This document shows, one piece after another, positions 17,786-25,863 of a stretch of 64,000 nucleotides of DNA. The DNA comes from WYZ-LMO8 sp964586135. GTDB lineage: Archaea; Thermoproteota; Methanomethylicia; Nezhaarchaeales; WYZ-LMO8. Numbering within the stretch: the first letter of the stretch is position 1; every line of letters starts with the position of its first letter. The notes beneath the pieces were generated by a model. It made no database searches. It worked only from the letters and a program-made list of their open reading frames with translations, and was not told the DNA's origin. The translations under genes and the position numbers were made by a program. The stretch lies in assembly GCA_964586135.1 (NCBI GenBank), contig CAZPGS010000001.1:1-64000 (forward strand). The letters run 5' to 3'.

Positions 17786-18507
17786 TCGTTCACCACCTTA
17801 ACTCCCGGCTGTACAAAGGTCGGGGAGAGCTTCTCTCTATTTAAGCGCACGAGCCCCATGGGCTTGGTTGAGACGGCTTCCCTCGCCAATGCCTTTTCGT
17901 CTAAGAGTAAAAATGCGAGAGCGTATAGCTCTCGCGGGGCCCTCATGTCTATGATTTTTGATGCCCCTGATGAAATTAAGGTGGGTATGCCCCTTCTCGT
18001 GACCCTCTTGAGCACTAAGCCATAGCTCCACAAGGCCTTGGCCTGCTTGTCAGGAGTTGTATGAAGGAAGTCCACTAAGTTGACTTCAACGTAGTGGCCG
18101 CTTTCGGCTAGTAGGCTCAACTGCCCTTCATCAAGGATCGAGAGAACGTTTTCTGGGTCGTAGAAAGTGACGTCGACTCGACGATCGCGCGCGGCGGTTC
18201 TCGCAACTGATACGTCACGACAATAGACCCCTATTATTTCAACGCTCCGTCGCAACTTCCTCAAATATCCTTTTAATTCATTAAGGCTGGAAGGCCTTAA
18301 GTCCACTCTTATTGCTACGTCGATGCCAAGGTCCCTTGCGTAATCTTTAACGTCCTTAAGGTCTCCCAATTTATGGAGGTCGTCAAACGAGAGCGCTATT
18401 AGTGAAAAGCCTAAGTGCTTCGCCATTTTGATTAATAACCTTGGAGCGTCTCCTTCGTTCGTCACCCTAACGTGAAGGTCTACATAGCGCCTCTTAGGCA
18501 TTTTCAC
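17779..18507 (-). CDS. rnp3: RNase P protein component 3 (Rpp30)
   Basis: TIM-barrel-like RNase P subunit that pairs with Pop5. 242 residues; the PHP-like beginning RRYVDLHVRV, the VEINL-type strand HYVEVNLVDFLH, and the end VLKRVTRRGIPTLISSGASKIIDMRAPRELYALAFLL match Rpp30. Start is GTG 18507 (ATG 18501 also possible), overlapping the upstream RNA-binding gene stop. Part of the minus-strand RNase P operon 17390-19764. Confidence 0.9.
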   Translation of the reverse strand: MKMPKRRYVDLHVRVTNEGDAPRLLIKMAKHLGFSLIALSFDDLHKLGDLKDVKDYARDLGIDVAIRVDLRPSSLNELKGYLRKLRRSVEIIGVYCRDVSVARTAARDRRVDVTFYDPENVLSILDEGQLSLLAESGHYVEVNLVDFLHTTPDKQAKALWSYGLVLKRVTRRGIPTLISSGASKIIDMRAPRELYALAFLLLDEKALAREAVSTKPMGLVRLNREKLSPTFVQPGVKVVNEW

Positions 18508-18955
18508 ACGACCTGAGGTCGCGGCTTAGCAAAAAGTCCTTCACCGCTTCTTTGGGTCCCTTAAAGCTAAAAACCACCTTAATCACGTCGTCGCCCGACG
18601 ACAATCTGACTTGACCCAAGAAGGCATCTTGCTTATCGAGCCTCATGTAGAGCTTTGACTTGTCGCTGATGTGTAAATCCAAGTCTCTTGTGAGGCGTGT
18701 CCTGTCCTCATAGGAAAGACGTGCCCAGATCCAAGCAAACGCTCGGCTTGCGTACTCAGGATTTCTAAATGAGGCCTTAACTATGCGAATCGGATTTTCA
18801 TAGTGGCCGTAAGTTTCTTCGACTTCGACTTTCTTTCGCTCTCGGAGTTTGGGGGGCATGAGGCTTTCGACCGCTTTAATCACTTTGTCAAAGTCTTCAG
18901 TAACGTGTACGAAGACTGCGTATTCTACGGATACCGGCTTAGCCTCTAGATTCAT
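18494..18955 (-). CDS. RNA-binding protein, L5-like fold (PF01877 / exosome-associated)
   Basis: Conserved archaeal protein of the COG1325-type RNA-binding family (ribosomal L5-like fold), often beside exosome or RNase P genes. Visible: an N-terminal VSVEYAVFVHVTEDFDKVIKAVESLM, ETYGHYENPIRIVKASF and a C-terminal strand DVIKVVFSFKGPKEAVKDFL. ATG 18955 is chosen over an upstream ATG at 19003 because GATTGATC lies at Shine-Dalgarno distance and it removes a 31-bp overlap with the regulator gene. 153 residues. Function is by family and context only. Confidence 0.8.
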   Translation of the reverse strand: MNLEAKPVSVEYAVFVHVTEDFDKVIKAVESLMPPKLRERKKVEVEETYGHYENPIRIVKASFRNPEYASRAFAWIWARLSYEDRTRLTRDLDLHISDKSKLYMRLDKQDAFLGQVRLSSGDDVIKVVFSFKGPKEAVKDFLLSRDLRSCENA

Positions 18956-18972
18956 AGCGCGATCAATCCGAC

Positions 18973-19764
18973 TTAGGGGCTTGCGGGCTTGGCCCTCTCC
19001 CATCTTTGATTAAAGGCATCAATAAACACCTTTATCAGGCCCGGGTTTTCGGTGTAGTGTGGCTTGTAGTAAGACAATTTCTTCTCAGTAGTCCAGATGA
19101 GGAAGACTAGCTTGCTCTCATCAACTAACGTGCCCCTGACTGGATACCACTCCTCAGCCGCGCACCTGACCTCTGCTCCGTTCTCTGCAAGGTCTCTAGC
19201 AACACTCTTTGACCGCTCATCTATAACCCGCATTAAGACCCTCACTACGACTTTACGATGGAGCGCGTCGAGTAATAGCTCCCTTACTTTGGGGTACCAC
19301 TCAAACGACGCCGTGAATATGGAGATGTCACGTTGCGCCCTTGATATTATTTCAGCAGTCTTGACCTCCATAGACCTTAAGTCGTCGAGGGGCTCTATTA
19401 AGAGCTCATCTCTAATGCCGTATCGCCTCTCCCAGTACTTGTCCTCCAAGTCGCTCTTCATTACATGCAGATGCTTCCTTAGATCTGCCAGCTCGGCTTC
19501 TATGGACCTCGTCTTGACCTCGAGAAGTATTTGAGCAGCCTTTGAAGGAGGAATAACATCGTACTTCCCGCGCCCTAACGCCTTCACGAGGCCCTTTTGT
19601 AGGAGCGAAGCAATGGCGGTCTTAACATCGCTCACTGATGCATTCAGTGAGGTGCATAGATCACTTTCACTTGCTTGAGGATTTTCGACCAAGAAGAGAT
19701 AAGCCTCAGCTTCGAGTTTCGTTAGGCCAGCTTTCTTGAGAGCCTCTATGGCTGTAGATGTCAT
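18973..19764 (-). CDS. TrmB-family transcriptional regulator
   Basis: 263 residues: a winged helix (about 1-70, ALKKAGLTKLEAEAYLFLVENPQ then the recognition-helix region SVSDVKTAIASLLQKGLVKAL), a coiled helix (about 78-105), and a C-terminal phospholipase-D-like domain with DISIFTASFEWYPKVRELLLDAL. TrmB proteins usually sense sugars or other metabolites. It heads the RNase P protein operon, only 17 bp from the next gene, which is an unexpected partner for such a regulator. Ligand unknown. Confidence 0.88.
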   Translation of the reverse strand: MTSTAIEALKKAGLTKLEAEAYLFLVENPQASESDLCTSLNASVSDVKTAIASLLQKGLVKALGRGKYDVIPPSKAAQILLEVKTRSIEAELADLRKHLHVMKSDLEDKYWERRYGIRDELLIEPLDDLRSMEVKTAEIISRAQRDISIFTASFEWYPKVRELLLDALHRKVVVRVLMRVIDERSKSVARDLAENGAEVRCAAEEWYPVRGTLVDESKLVFLIWTTEKKLSYYKPHYTENPGLIKVFIDAFNQRWERAKPASP

Positions 19765-19804
19765 GTCAAGGGTCCACCGCGAATTACTACTCGACCTCTC
19801 CTTA

Positions 19805-20755
19805 TTAACGCGCTGTAGACGATGTTTCGCGAAGCACCCTGTACACCTCTTCAGCTATTATCAATGCAGCCGTCACCTGAGCTTCCCACGTCTGAGAAGC
19901 TATGTGAGGCGTCACGACTACGTTTGGTAGCCTTATGAGCTCCCATTCTTCTTCGGTTTTTGGAGGCTCATTCTCGAAGACGTCTAATGCTGCCCCTGCC
20001 AGTTTGCCCTTCTTCAACGCCTTCAAGAGGGCCTTTGTATCTATTATCCCCCCTCTTGAGGTGTTTACTATCATAGCACCTCTCTTCATGAGGGATATCT
20101 CTCTCATGCCTATCATGTGTCGCGTGCTCTCATTCAAAGGTACGTGGAGCGTTATTATGTCGCTCTCTCTCAAAAGCTCTTCGAGCGTTGCAGCAACCTT
20201 AACGCCCATGCTCTCGGCCTCCTCCCTTATGTCCCTTATGTCGTAGGCCATCGCCTTCATGTCAAAGGCCAAGGCCCTCTTAGCAACAGCCTTGCCTATT
20301 CTACCGAAGCCTATTATGCCTAAGACCTTCCCCCTTAACTCGAGGCCCATGAACTTGCTCTTCAGCCACAGCCCTTCTTTTAGTGTCTTGTTGGCTTCAG
20401 GTATCATCCTAGCTAGCGCCAGAATAAGGGCCATCGTCGTCTCGGCTACCGCGACCGTCGATGCTTGAGGTGATGCTATAACCCTTATCCCCTTCTCAGA
20501 GGCGGCCTCGAGGTCGACGTTGTCGAGTCCTACGCCAGCCCTCCCTATGACCTTTAGGCTCTGCGCCTCCATTATCACGTCCCTCGTGAACCTCGTCCTT
20601 CCTCTAATTATGATGGCATCGTACTCCTTAACTGCTCTAATCAGCTCGTTCCTCGTCAGCGAGGACTTAACAGTAACGTGGCAGCCCTTGGATCTGAGGA
20701 CTTCCGCGCATGATTCATGGACGTCGTCGGTGATAAGCACTTTAAACTCTGCCAC
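19805..20755 (-). CDS. serA: D-3-phosphoglycerate dehydrogenase / D-2-hydroxyacid dehydrogenase
   Basis: NAD-dependent first step of serine synthesis. Rossmann motif GIIGFGRIGKAVAKRALAFDMKAMAYD, RGRTRFTRDVI, INTSRGGIIDTKALLKALK, and the catalytic His region NVVVTPHIASQT are present. 316 residues, so the regulatory ACT domain of longer SerA forms is missing. GTG 20755 is preferred to ATG 20794: GGTGGTG lies 5 bp before it, and the TATA element at 20795-20805 puts the transcription start downstream of the ATG. Confidence 0.88.
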   Translation of the reverse strand: MAEFKVLITDDVHESCAEVLRSKGCHVTVKSSLTRNELIRAVKEYDAIIIRGRTRFTRDVIMEAQSLKVIGRAGVGLDNVDLEAASEKGIRVIASPQASTVAVAETTMALILALARMIPEANKTLKEGLWLKSKFMGLELRGKVLGIIGFGRIGKAVAKRALAFDMKAMAYDIRDIREEAESMGVKVAATLEELLRESDIITLHVPLNESTRHMIGMREISLMKRGAMIVNTSRGGIIDTKALLKALKKGKLAGAALDVFENEPPKTEEEWELIRLPNVVVTPHIASQTWEAQVTAALIIAEEVYRVLRETSSTAR

Positions 20756-20794
20756 GAGTCCACCACCGTATTGCCGGAACGTCTTATACCTCAA

Positions 20795-20805
20795 GGCTTT
20801 TATAG
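20795..20805 (-). promoter_or_regulatory. TATA box of serA
   Basis: Minus-strand CTATAAAAGCC, 40-50 bp upstream of GTG 20755. It implies a 5' leader of roughly 20 nt that carries the GGTGGTG ribosome-binding site. Confidence 0.55.
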
Positions 20806-20857
20806 CTTATCGCCTTAAGTTCATGAAGCCTCGGCAAGAAATATACCTTCGGTGATA

Positions 20858-20871
20858 TCACTATATAGTGA
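20858..20871. promoter_or_regulatory. 14-bp perfect palindrome between serA and ychF
   Basis: TCACTATATAGTGA is self-complementary. It lies 7-20 bp before ATG 20878 of ychF, between an upstream TATA-like AAATATACC (about 20838-20847) and the start codon. It could be an operator over the ychF start site, or a TATA box in its own right. Confidence 0.5.
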
Positions 20872-20877
20872 GCTACG

Positions 20878-22098
20878 ATGCCAGAGGTGGCATTGATCGG
20901 GAAGACGAACGTTGGCAAGAGCACGCTCTTTAGCGCTTTAACCATGTTGCCTGTCAAGATAGAGCCTAGGCCCTTCACAACCATAAAGCCCAACGTAGGA
21001 ATCGCGTACCTGAAGGTCAGGTGCGTGTGCAAGGAGTTCGGCGTTAAGGACAACCCCCGGAATTCTGTATGTCGAGATGGCATAAGGTACATCCCCGTAA
21101 AGGTGATAGACCTCGCCGGGCTCATACCCGGAGCGCACGAGGGCAAGGGTCTTGGAAATAAATTTCTGGATGAAATGCGAGGGGCCGACGGGATAATACA
21201 CGTAGTCGACGCCTCGGGCTCTACGGATGCCGAGGGAAGGCCCTGTCCTCCGGGCTCCCACGACCCGCTCTTGGACGTCCAGATGATAGAGAACGAGGTC
21301 CATTTATGGATCTTGGGGATGCTGAAGCATGACTGGGCCAAGTTGTCGAGGTCCGTAGAGCACGGCAGGTTAAAGGCAGAGGAGGTCTTGGCCTCGAGGC
21401 TAAGCGGCCTGAAGATCTCCTTGAAACACGTGAGAGAGGTACTTGAGGGGCTCGACCTAAAGGAGAAGAGGCTCGGGGCGTGGAGCGAGGATGACCTGAT
21501 TGCGTTCGTCAAGCACCTCTTTGAGAAGGCCAAGCCGTTCGTCATAGCCGCCAACAAGTGTGACATTCCTGAGAGCGTCGAGAACGTTAAGAGGCTCAAG
21601 AAGGCCTATGGCGATGAAGTTGTGGTTCCTTGTAGCGCCGAGGCGGAATTGGCCCTCCGAAGAGCAGCTGAAAGAGGGCTTGTCGAGTACACGCCCGGCG
21701 ACAGCACCTTCAAGATAGTCGATCGCGAGAAGCTGACCTCAGAGCAGTTGAGAGCTTTGGAGGTCATAAAACGGCGAGTTTTAGACGTTTGGGGGTCTAC
21801 AGGGGTCCAAGAAGTTTTAAACACGATGTACTTCAAGAGGCTAGACGTGATCCCCGTCTACCCAGTCGCCGACCCCGACGACTTAACCGACACGGAGGGC
21901 AACGTGCTCCCAGATGTATACTTAGTCCCGCGCGGAACGACTGCTCGAGAACTGGCGTACATGATCCACACGGAGCTAGGCGAGAGCTTCATATACGCCC
22001 TTGATGCCAGGAAGAAGACCAAGCTTGGAGAGGATAGCATTTTAAAAGAGAACGACGTAATATCAATTGTAGCCGCTAAGAGGCTGAAGAGGAAGTAG
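20878..22098 (+). CDS. ychF: OBG/YchF-family GTPase with TGS domain
   Basis: Translation-associated GTPase of the archaeal Ygr210/YchF type. G1 is LIGKTNVGKSTLFSALT at the N-terminus, G3 is VIDLAGLIPGAHEGKGLG, G4 is AANKCD (about residues 223-228). The C-terminal TGS domain (about 350-405) includes YLVPRGTTARELAYMIHTELGESFIYALDA. 406 residues, normal archaeal length. Followed 2 bp later by the DUF2095 gene, so the two are co-expressed. Confidence 0.93.
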   Translation: MPEVALIGKTNVGKSTLFSALTMLPVKIEPRPFTTIKPNVGIAYLKVRCVCKEFGVKDNPRNSVCRDGIRYIPVKVIDLAGLIPGAHEGKGLGNKFLDEMRGADGIIHVVDASGSTDAEGRPCPPGSHDPLLDVQMIENEVHLWILGMLKHDWAKLSRSVEHGRLKAEEVLASRLSGLKISLKHVREVLEGLDLKEKRLGAWSEDDLIAFVKHLFEKAKPFVIAANKCDIPESVENVKRLKKAYGDEVVVPCSAEAELALRRAAERGLVEYTPGDSTFKIVDREKLTSEQLRALEVIKRRVLDVWGSTGVQEVLNTMYFKRLDVIPVYPVADPDDLTDTEGNVLPDVYLVPRGTTARELAYMIHTELGESFIYALDARKKTKLGEDSILKENDVISIVAAKRLKRK

Positions 22099-22099
22099 C

Positions 22100-22447
22100 A
22101 TGATAGAGATGGACATCGAAGAACTAAGGAGGAAGTACCCCAACCTCGCCAGAGAATTGGAGGAGAGGATCATGTGCGTTGAGGTCAGAGGCTCTAGAAA
22201 GAGCGACGAAGAATTTCAAGTCGGCATGCCTGACGCCGTTGATTACATAAGGCGTTGCAAGAGCGTTCAAGAGGCCGAGGAGGTCATAAATTTCTTAGAG
22301 AGGACCAACCAGATCTCGAGGACCAAGGCTGATGAGCTAAGGGAGCAGCTCTATAGTCAAGGGCTTGAGAGCTTCGGCCCTCGCAAGGAATTTGGCTATT
22401 ATACGAAGAGGTATTACGCGAAGAGGATGAATGCCGAACCGGATTAA
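22100..22447 (+). CDS. DUF2095-family archaeal protein
   Basis: 115 residues, helical and charged, with LRRKYPNLARELEE at the N-terminus, a central DAVDYIRRCKSVQEAEEVINFLERTNQ and a tail rich in Tyr and Lys (FGYYTKRYYAKR). It matches the pattern of archaeal DUF2095 proteins; no function is known. The 2-bp spacing to ychF suggests a link with that GTPase or with ribosomes. The basic, aromatic tail might bind RNA, but that is a guess. Confidence 0.7.
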   Translation: MIEMDIEELRRKYPNLARELEERIMCVEVRGSRKSDEEFQVGMPDAVDYIRRCKSVQEAEEVINFLERTNQISRTKADELREQLYSQGLESFGPRKEFGYYTKRYYAKRMNAEPD

Positions 22448-22496
22448 CGCTTAAAATCTTCCTCGGAGTTTAGAGTGTTAGGCTTTGGGTGAGAGC

Positions 22497-24902
22497 ATGG
22501 AGGAGAAGGCAAAGACGTATGTACTATGGTTCGATGAGATAGACAAGGACGACCTAGCGCTCGTTGGTGGCAAGAGCGCTAATTTAGGAGAGATGACGAA
22601 GGCAGGGATATCAGTGCCACCTGGCTTTGCTGTAACTTCGTACGCATACAAAGAGTTCATAGAGAGGACGGGCCTTAAGAGCAAGATAAGCGAGGCGTTG
22701 AAGGAGGTCGCGAACAGCAAGGATCCCAAGGCATTTGAAGACGTGAGCACGAAAATTAGGAGAATCATAGAGGAAGAGGAAATCCCAGAAGACATAGCGA
22801 GAGCCATCGTTGAAAACTACAGAAAGCTTTGTGAGAGAGTAGGAAGGGCGAACGCCCCCGTCGCCGTTAGAAGCTCTGCCACAGCCGAAGACTTGCCCGG
22901 GGCCAGCTTCGCTGGTCAGCAAGAAACTTTTCTGAATGTCGAGGGCGAGGAAGAGGTCTTGCTCAAAGTCAAAAAGTGCTGGTCGTCGCTCTTCACGCCA
23001 CGGGCCATATTCTATCGCCAGGAGAAGGAGATAGACCACGATAAGGTGCTCATGAGCGTAGTCGTGCAGAAAATGGTCAACGCAAAGGCAGCAGGCGTGA
23101 TGTTCACCATCCACCCAGTTACGGGAGAGGAGGACAAGATAGTGATAGAGGGAGGCTGGGGCCTAGGAGAGGCAGTCGTCAGCGGCTCCATAACTCCGGA
23201 CACTTACGTCGTCGACAAAAGGACCCTCAAGATATTGGAGAAGAAAATAGCTGTGAAAACTTACGAAGTCGTCAGAGACCCCTCTTCAGGACGGACCATA
23301 AAGGTCGAGGTTCCTCCCGAGAGGAGGAGTGCGCCCTGCCTGACCGATGAAGAAGTCGTAAAGCTGGCAGAGTTGGCCCTCAAGATAGAGCAACACTACA
23401 AGCACCCCCAAGACATTGAGTGGGCCATAGATAGGGACATGAAGTTCCCTGAGAACATATTCATAGTTCAGTCTAGGCCCGAGACCGTGTGGTCATTGAG
23501 GAAGGAGGGGACAAGAGTGCGGCCCAGCGTCGAAGTCAGAGAAAGGAAGGTCGTAGCTAAGGGTCTGCCAGCTAGCCCAGGCGTGTGGACTGGCAAAGCC
23601 AAGGTGGCCAAGGGCCTCGAAGAGGCCTCGAAAATGATAAAGAAGGGCGACATACTGGTAACCACAATGACCAACCCCGACTGGGTCCCGTACATGAGGC
23701 TTGCAGGTGCCATAGTGACCGATGAAGGCGGCATGACGTGCCATGCTGCTATAGTTAGCAGGGAGCTAGGGATCCCAGCTATAGTCGGTACGGGCAACGC
23801 AACCAAGGTCATGAAGAGCGAAGAGGAGTACACAGTTGACGCTACAACTGGCGTGGTCTACGAGGGCATCGTTGGAGAACTGACAAAGAGGGAGGTCGAG
23901 GAAGTCACTAAGCAACAAATGATGCCAGTTACGGAACACTTCATACCCACGGGGACTAAGATCTACATGAATTTAGGGGTTCCTGAGAAGATAGCAGAGT
24001 ACGTCAACTTACCATTTGACGGGATAGGGTTGATGCGCATCGAGTTCATATTGTCGTCCTACATAGGAGAACACCCGCTCTACTTACTGGAGATAGGTGA
24101 AGAGGATAAGTTCGTGGACAAACTTGCTGAGGGCATAGCGATGGTGGCTAGGCAGGTTCAGCCAAGGCCGGTCGTCGTCAGGCTTAGCGACCTCAAGTCG
24201 AACGAGTACAGAAAGCTGAAGGGCGGCGAGAAATATGAGCCCGAGGAACGCAATCCGATGCTCGGCTATCGTGGGGTCTCTCGCTACATAAGCCCGCAGT
24301 ACGAGAAGGCGTTCAGGTTGGAGTGTAAGGCAATCAAGAAGGTCAGGGATGAGTGGGGCCTCAAGAACGTGTGGGTGATGCTACCATTCGTGAGAACTAC
24401 TTGGGAAGCGGAGAGGGTCTTGCAGATCATGAAGGAGGAGGGGCTTGAGAGGGGAAGGGACTTCAAATTATGGGCGATGGCAGAGGTCCCAAGCGTTATA
24501 TTCATGGCCGACGAGTTCTGCAAGTACGTTGATGGCTTTAGCATAGGCAGTAACGATTTGACTCAACTGGTACTCGGCGTTGACCGCGACTCGGAAATCA
24601 TGTCGAAGCTAGACGCACGCTACTTCGACGAAAGAGAGCCAGCAGTGTTGAGAGCCATAGCTCACTTAATTAGGGTCGCGCACAAGCATGGAGTAACCGT
24701 AAGCATATGCGGTCAAGGGCCTTCGTACTTGGAGGACTTCGTGGAGTGGCTAGTGCGCCAAGGCGTAGATAGCATATCGGTTAACCCTGATGCGGTCGTC
24801 AGGGTGCGCCGCCTCGTCGCGCAGATTGAAAGGAGGATCATCCTTGAAAGAATGCTCAAAGGAGTAAAGAGGAGCACGAGAGGAACTCCTTCGCTCAGGT
24901 AA
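22497..24902 (+). CDS. ppsA: Phosphoenolpyruvate synthase (pyruvate, water dikinase)
   Basis: Makes PEP from pyruvate and ATP, the entry point of gluconeogenesis. ATP-grasp-like N-terminal domain (VGGKSANLGEM, AVRSSATAEDLPGASFAGQQETFLNV), central phospho-His domain GGMTCHAAIVSRELGIPAIVG (His about 417), and a C-terminal TIM barrel with LPFDGIGLMRIEFIL and GSNDLTQLVLGVDRDS and active-site Cys in SICGQGPS. ATG 22497 follows GGGTGAGAG; a TTG at 22485 is an alternative. 801 residues, full length. Confidence 0.96.
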   Translation: MEEKAKTYVLWFDEIDKDDLALVGGKSANLGEMTKAGISVPPGFAVTSYAYKEFIERTGLKSKISEALKEVANSKDPKAFEDVSTKIRRIIEEEEIPEDIARAIVENYRKLCERVGRANAPVAVRSSATAEDLPGASFAGQQETFLNVEGEEEVLLKVKKCWSSLFTPRAIFYRQEKEIDHDKVLMSVVVQKMVNAKAAGVMFTIHPVTGEEDKIVIEGGWGLGEAVVSGSITPDTYVVDKRTLKILEKKIAVKTYEVVRDPSSGRTIKVEVPPERRSAPCLTDEEVVKLAELALKIEQHYKHPQDIEWAIDRDMKFPENIFIVQSRPETVWSLRKEGTRVRPSVEVRERKVVAKGLPASPGVWTGKAKVAKGLEEASKMIKKGDILVTTMTNPDWVPYMRLAGAIVTDEGGMTCHAAIVSRELGIPAIVGTGNATKVMKSEEEYTVDATTGVVYEGIVGELTKREVEEVTKQQMMPVTEHFIPTGTKIYMNLGVPEKIAEYVNLPFDGIGLMRIEFILSSYIGEHPLYLLEIGEEDKFVDKLAEGIAMVARQVQPRPVVVRLSDLKSNEYRKLKGGEKYEPEERNPMLGYRGVSRYISPQYEKAFRLECKAIKKVRDEWGLKNVWVMLPFVRTTWEAERVLQIMKEEGLERGRDFKLWAMAEVPSVIFMADEFCKYVDGFSIGSNDLTQLVLGVDRDSEIMSKLDARYFDEREPAVLRAIAHLIRVAHKHGVTVSICGQGPSYLEDFVEWLVRQGVDSISVNPDAVVRVRRLVAQIERRIILERMLKGVKRSTRGTPSLR

Positions 24903-24903
24903 G

Positions 24904-24921
24904 GGGTTAAGTCCTTAGCCC
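24904..24921 (+). terminator. Candidate stem-loop after ppsA
   Basis: GGGTTAAG and CTTAGCCC, separated by 2 nt, can pair over 7-8 bp with one G-U wobble, starting 2 bp after the ppsA stop. It could mark the mRNA 3' end. Archaeal terminators rely mainly on T-tracts, and none follows here, so support is weak. Confidence 0.3.
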
Positions 24922-24991
24922 TGAGCCACCTGTTTGAGCGATCATTAAAGGGGCATCTTAAGGCCTCAACGTCGTTTTAACGCAAGGTCCT

Positions 24992-25012
24992 CGTGAAAAG
25001 ACGTTTTTCACG
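24992..25012. repeat. Inverted repeat upstream of the zinc-ribbon gene promoter
   Basis: CGTGAAAA and TTTTCACG are perfect 8-bp arms around a 5-nt spacer. The repeat ends about 6 bp before the TATA-like CATTTATTA at 25018-25026, where a regulator could contact the promoter. Confidence 0.5.
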
Positions 25013-25017
25013 CACAA

Positions 25018-25026
25018 CATTTATTA
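25018..25026 (+). promoter_or_regulatory. TATA box of the zinc-ribbon gene
   Basis: CATTTATTA, with a GGTGGTCC Shine-Dalgarno-like site following at 25053-25060. The spacing predicts a transcript start near 25045-25050. Confidence 0.5.
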
Positions 25027-25063
25027 GAACTCAGCTTAGTAGAGCGTCTTAAGGTGGTCCAAG

Positions 25064-25294
25064 ACGTCCTCTAGAAAGAAGAAGACCGAGGGGCTTAACA
25101 TACCGGATCACAAGCATTGTATAATGTGCGGAGGGGTCGTGCCAGCTAGCAGAAACCCGCCTGTTTGTGAGGGGTTGTGTGAAGAAGAGCTCATTAAGAG
25201 GGAGAAGAGGTCTAGGATGTTCAGCTTGATGATATTTATGATAGTTGGACTGATGGCACTGATGATTGTGGCCTCCTTCTTAGTATCCCGATAG
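25064..25294 (+). CDS. Small zinc-ribbon membrane protein (DUF2116-like), apparent ACG start
   Basis: The frame reads a lysine-rich stretch, then NIPDHKHCIMCGG with VCEGLC about 15 residues on (four Cys, likely one zinc), then a basic KREKR segment and a single hydrophobic helix (FSLMIFMIVGLMALMIV) before the stop. This order is that of archaeal DUF2116 proteins. There is no ATG, GTG or TTG between the in-frame TAG at 25040 and the cysteines. ACG 25064, 3 bp after GGTGGTCC, is the best start (76 residues). A one-base change relative to GTG 25054 would also restore a gene. Confidence 0.65.
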   Translation, partial: TSSRKKKTEGLNIPDHKHCIMCGGVVPASRNPPVCEGLCEEELIKREKRSRMFSLMIFMIVGLMALMIVASFLVSR

Positions 25295-25311
25295 TATCCC
25301 GATAGGCTTCA

Positions 25312-25827
25312 CTAACTTTTAGTGACGTCCTTTGTGATTATTATCTCACAGGGCATGGGGAGCTTTGAGGCTGCTCTTCTTGCAGCTTCTTTCGCTACAT
25401 CCTCTTTATCTACTGGAACCTTTATGGTGAGGACAACATCCCCGGTCTTCACTCTAGCTGCCGTTCCTATAGGGTCGCCGAAGGCGAGGCGCATCCCATC
25501 CTGGAGCCTGTCGGCTCCTGCGAAGGCCATCATCTTGTTCTCTCTAAGGATGTGATGAGGATACGGGTGAATTTTGAGGAAATAATTATTCTCGCCGAGC
25601 CTCGAAGATAGGTATTTGCTACACGCAACCCTCATGGCCTCTAAGGCGTTCTGCCTTATCTGTGCTGGCTCTTTAGCCACCAATTGGACCGTTAAGAGGA
25701 AGTCGGCTTTTGCGTTCCCCATTGTGAACTTGACGATTTTAGGTGGTGGGACCCCATGCACATATTCCTTCCTCGTGTAGGCTGGTCCCTTAACGAGTCT
25801 GTAGCAACGGGCCGGCCTCAAGGGCAT
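25312..25827 (-). CDS. rpl10e: Large-subunit ribosomal protein L10e (uL16)
   Basis: uL16 protein at the tRNA A/P-site region of the large subunit. 171 residues with the diagnostic N-terminus PLRPARCYR, GVPPPKIVKFTMGN, KIHPYPHHILRENKMMAFAGADRLQDGMRLAFGDP and a C-terminal AAARRAASKLPMP. It ends the minus-strand run that begins at rpoF (28970), after a 36-bp gap to the methyltransferase gene. Confidence 0.97.
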   Translation of the reverse strand: MPLRPARCYRLVKGPAYTRKEYVHGVPPPKIVKFTMGNAKADFLLTVQLVAKEPAQIRQNALEAMRVACSKYLSSRLGENNYFLKIHPYPHHILRENKMMAFAGADRLQDGMRLAFGDPIGTAARVKTGDVVLTIKVPVDKEDVAKEAARRAASKLPMPCEIIITKDVTKS

Positions 25828-25863
25828 ACGCTGTGCACCCCCTTTTAAAGGGCTGGGATCTTT

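Noticed and set aside
20784..21599. Minus-strand frame of 271 codons across the ychF start
   Set aside because: Antisense to the conserved GTPase and its promoter; composition is Ser/Pro-rich with no family features.
22611..23114. Minus-strand frame of 167 codons in ppsA
   Set aside because: Fully inside PEP synthase, which has all its motifs; no independent promoter or ribosome site.
25283..25304. Two tandem copies of an 11-bp unit GTATCCCGATA
   Set aside because: A short local duplication at the stop codon of the zinc-ribbon gene; too small for a mobile element or array.
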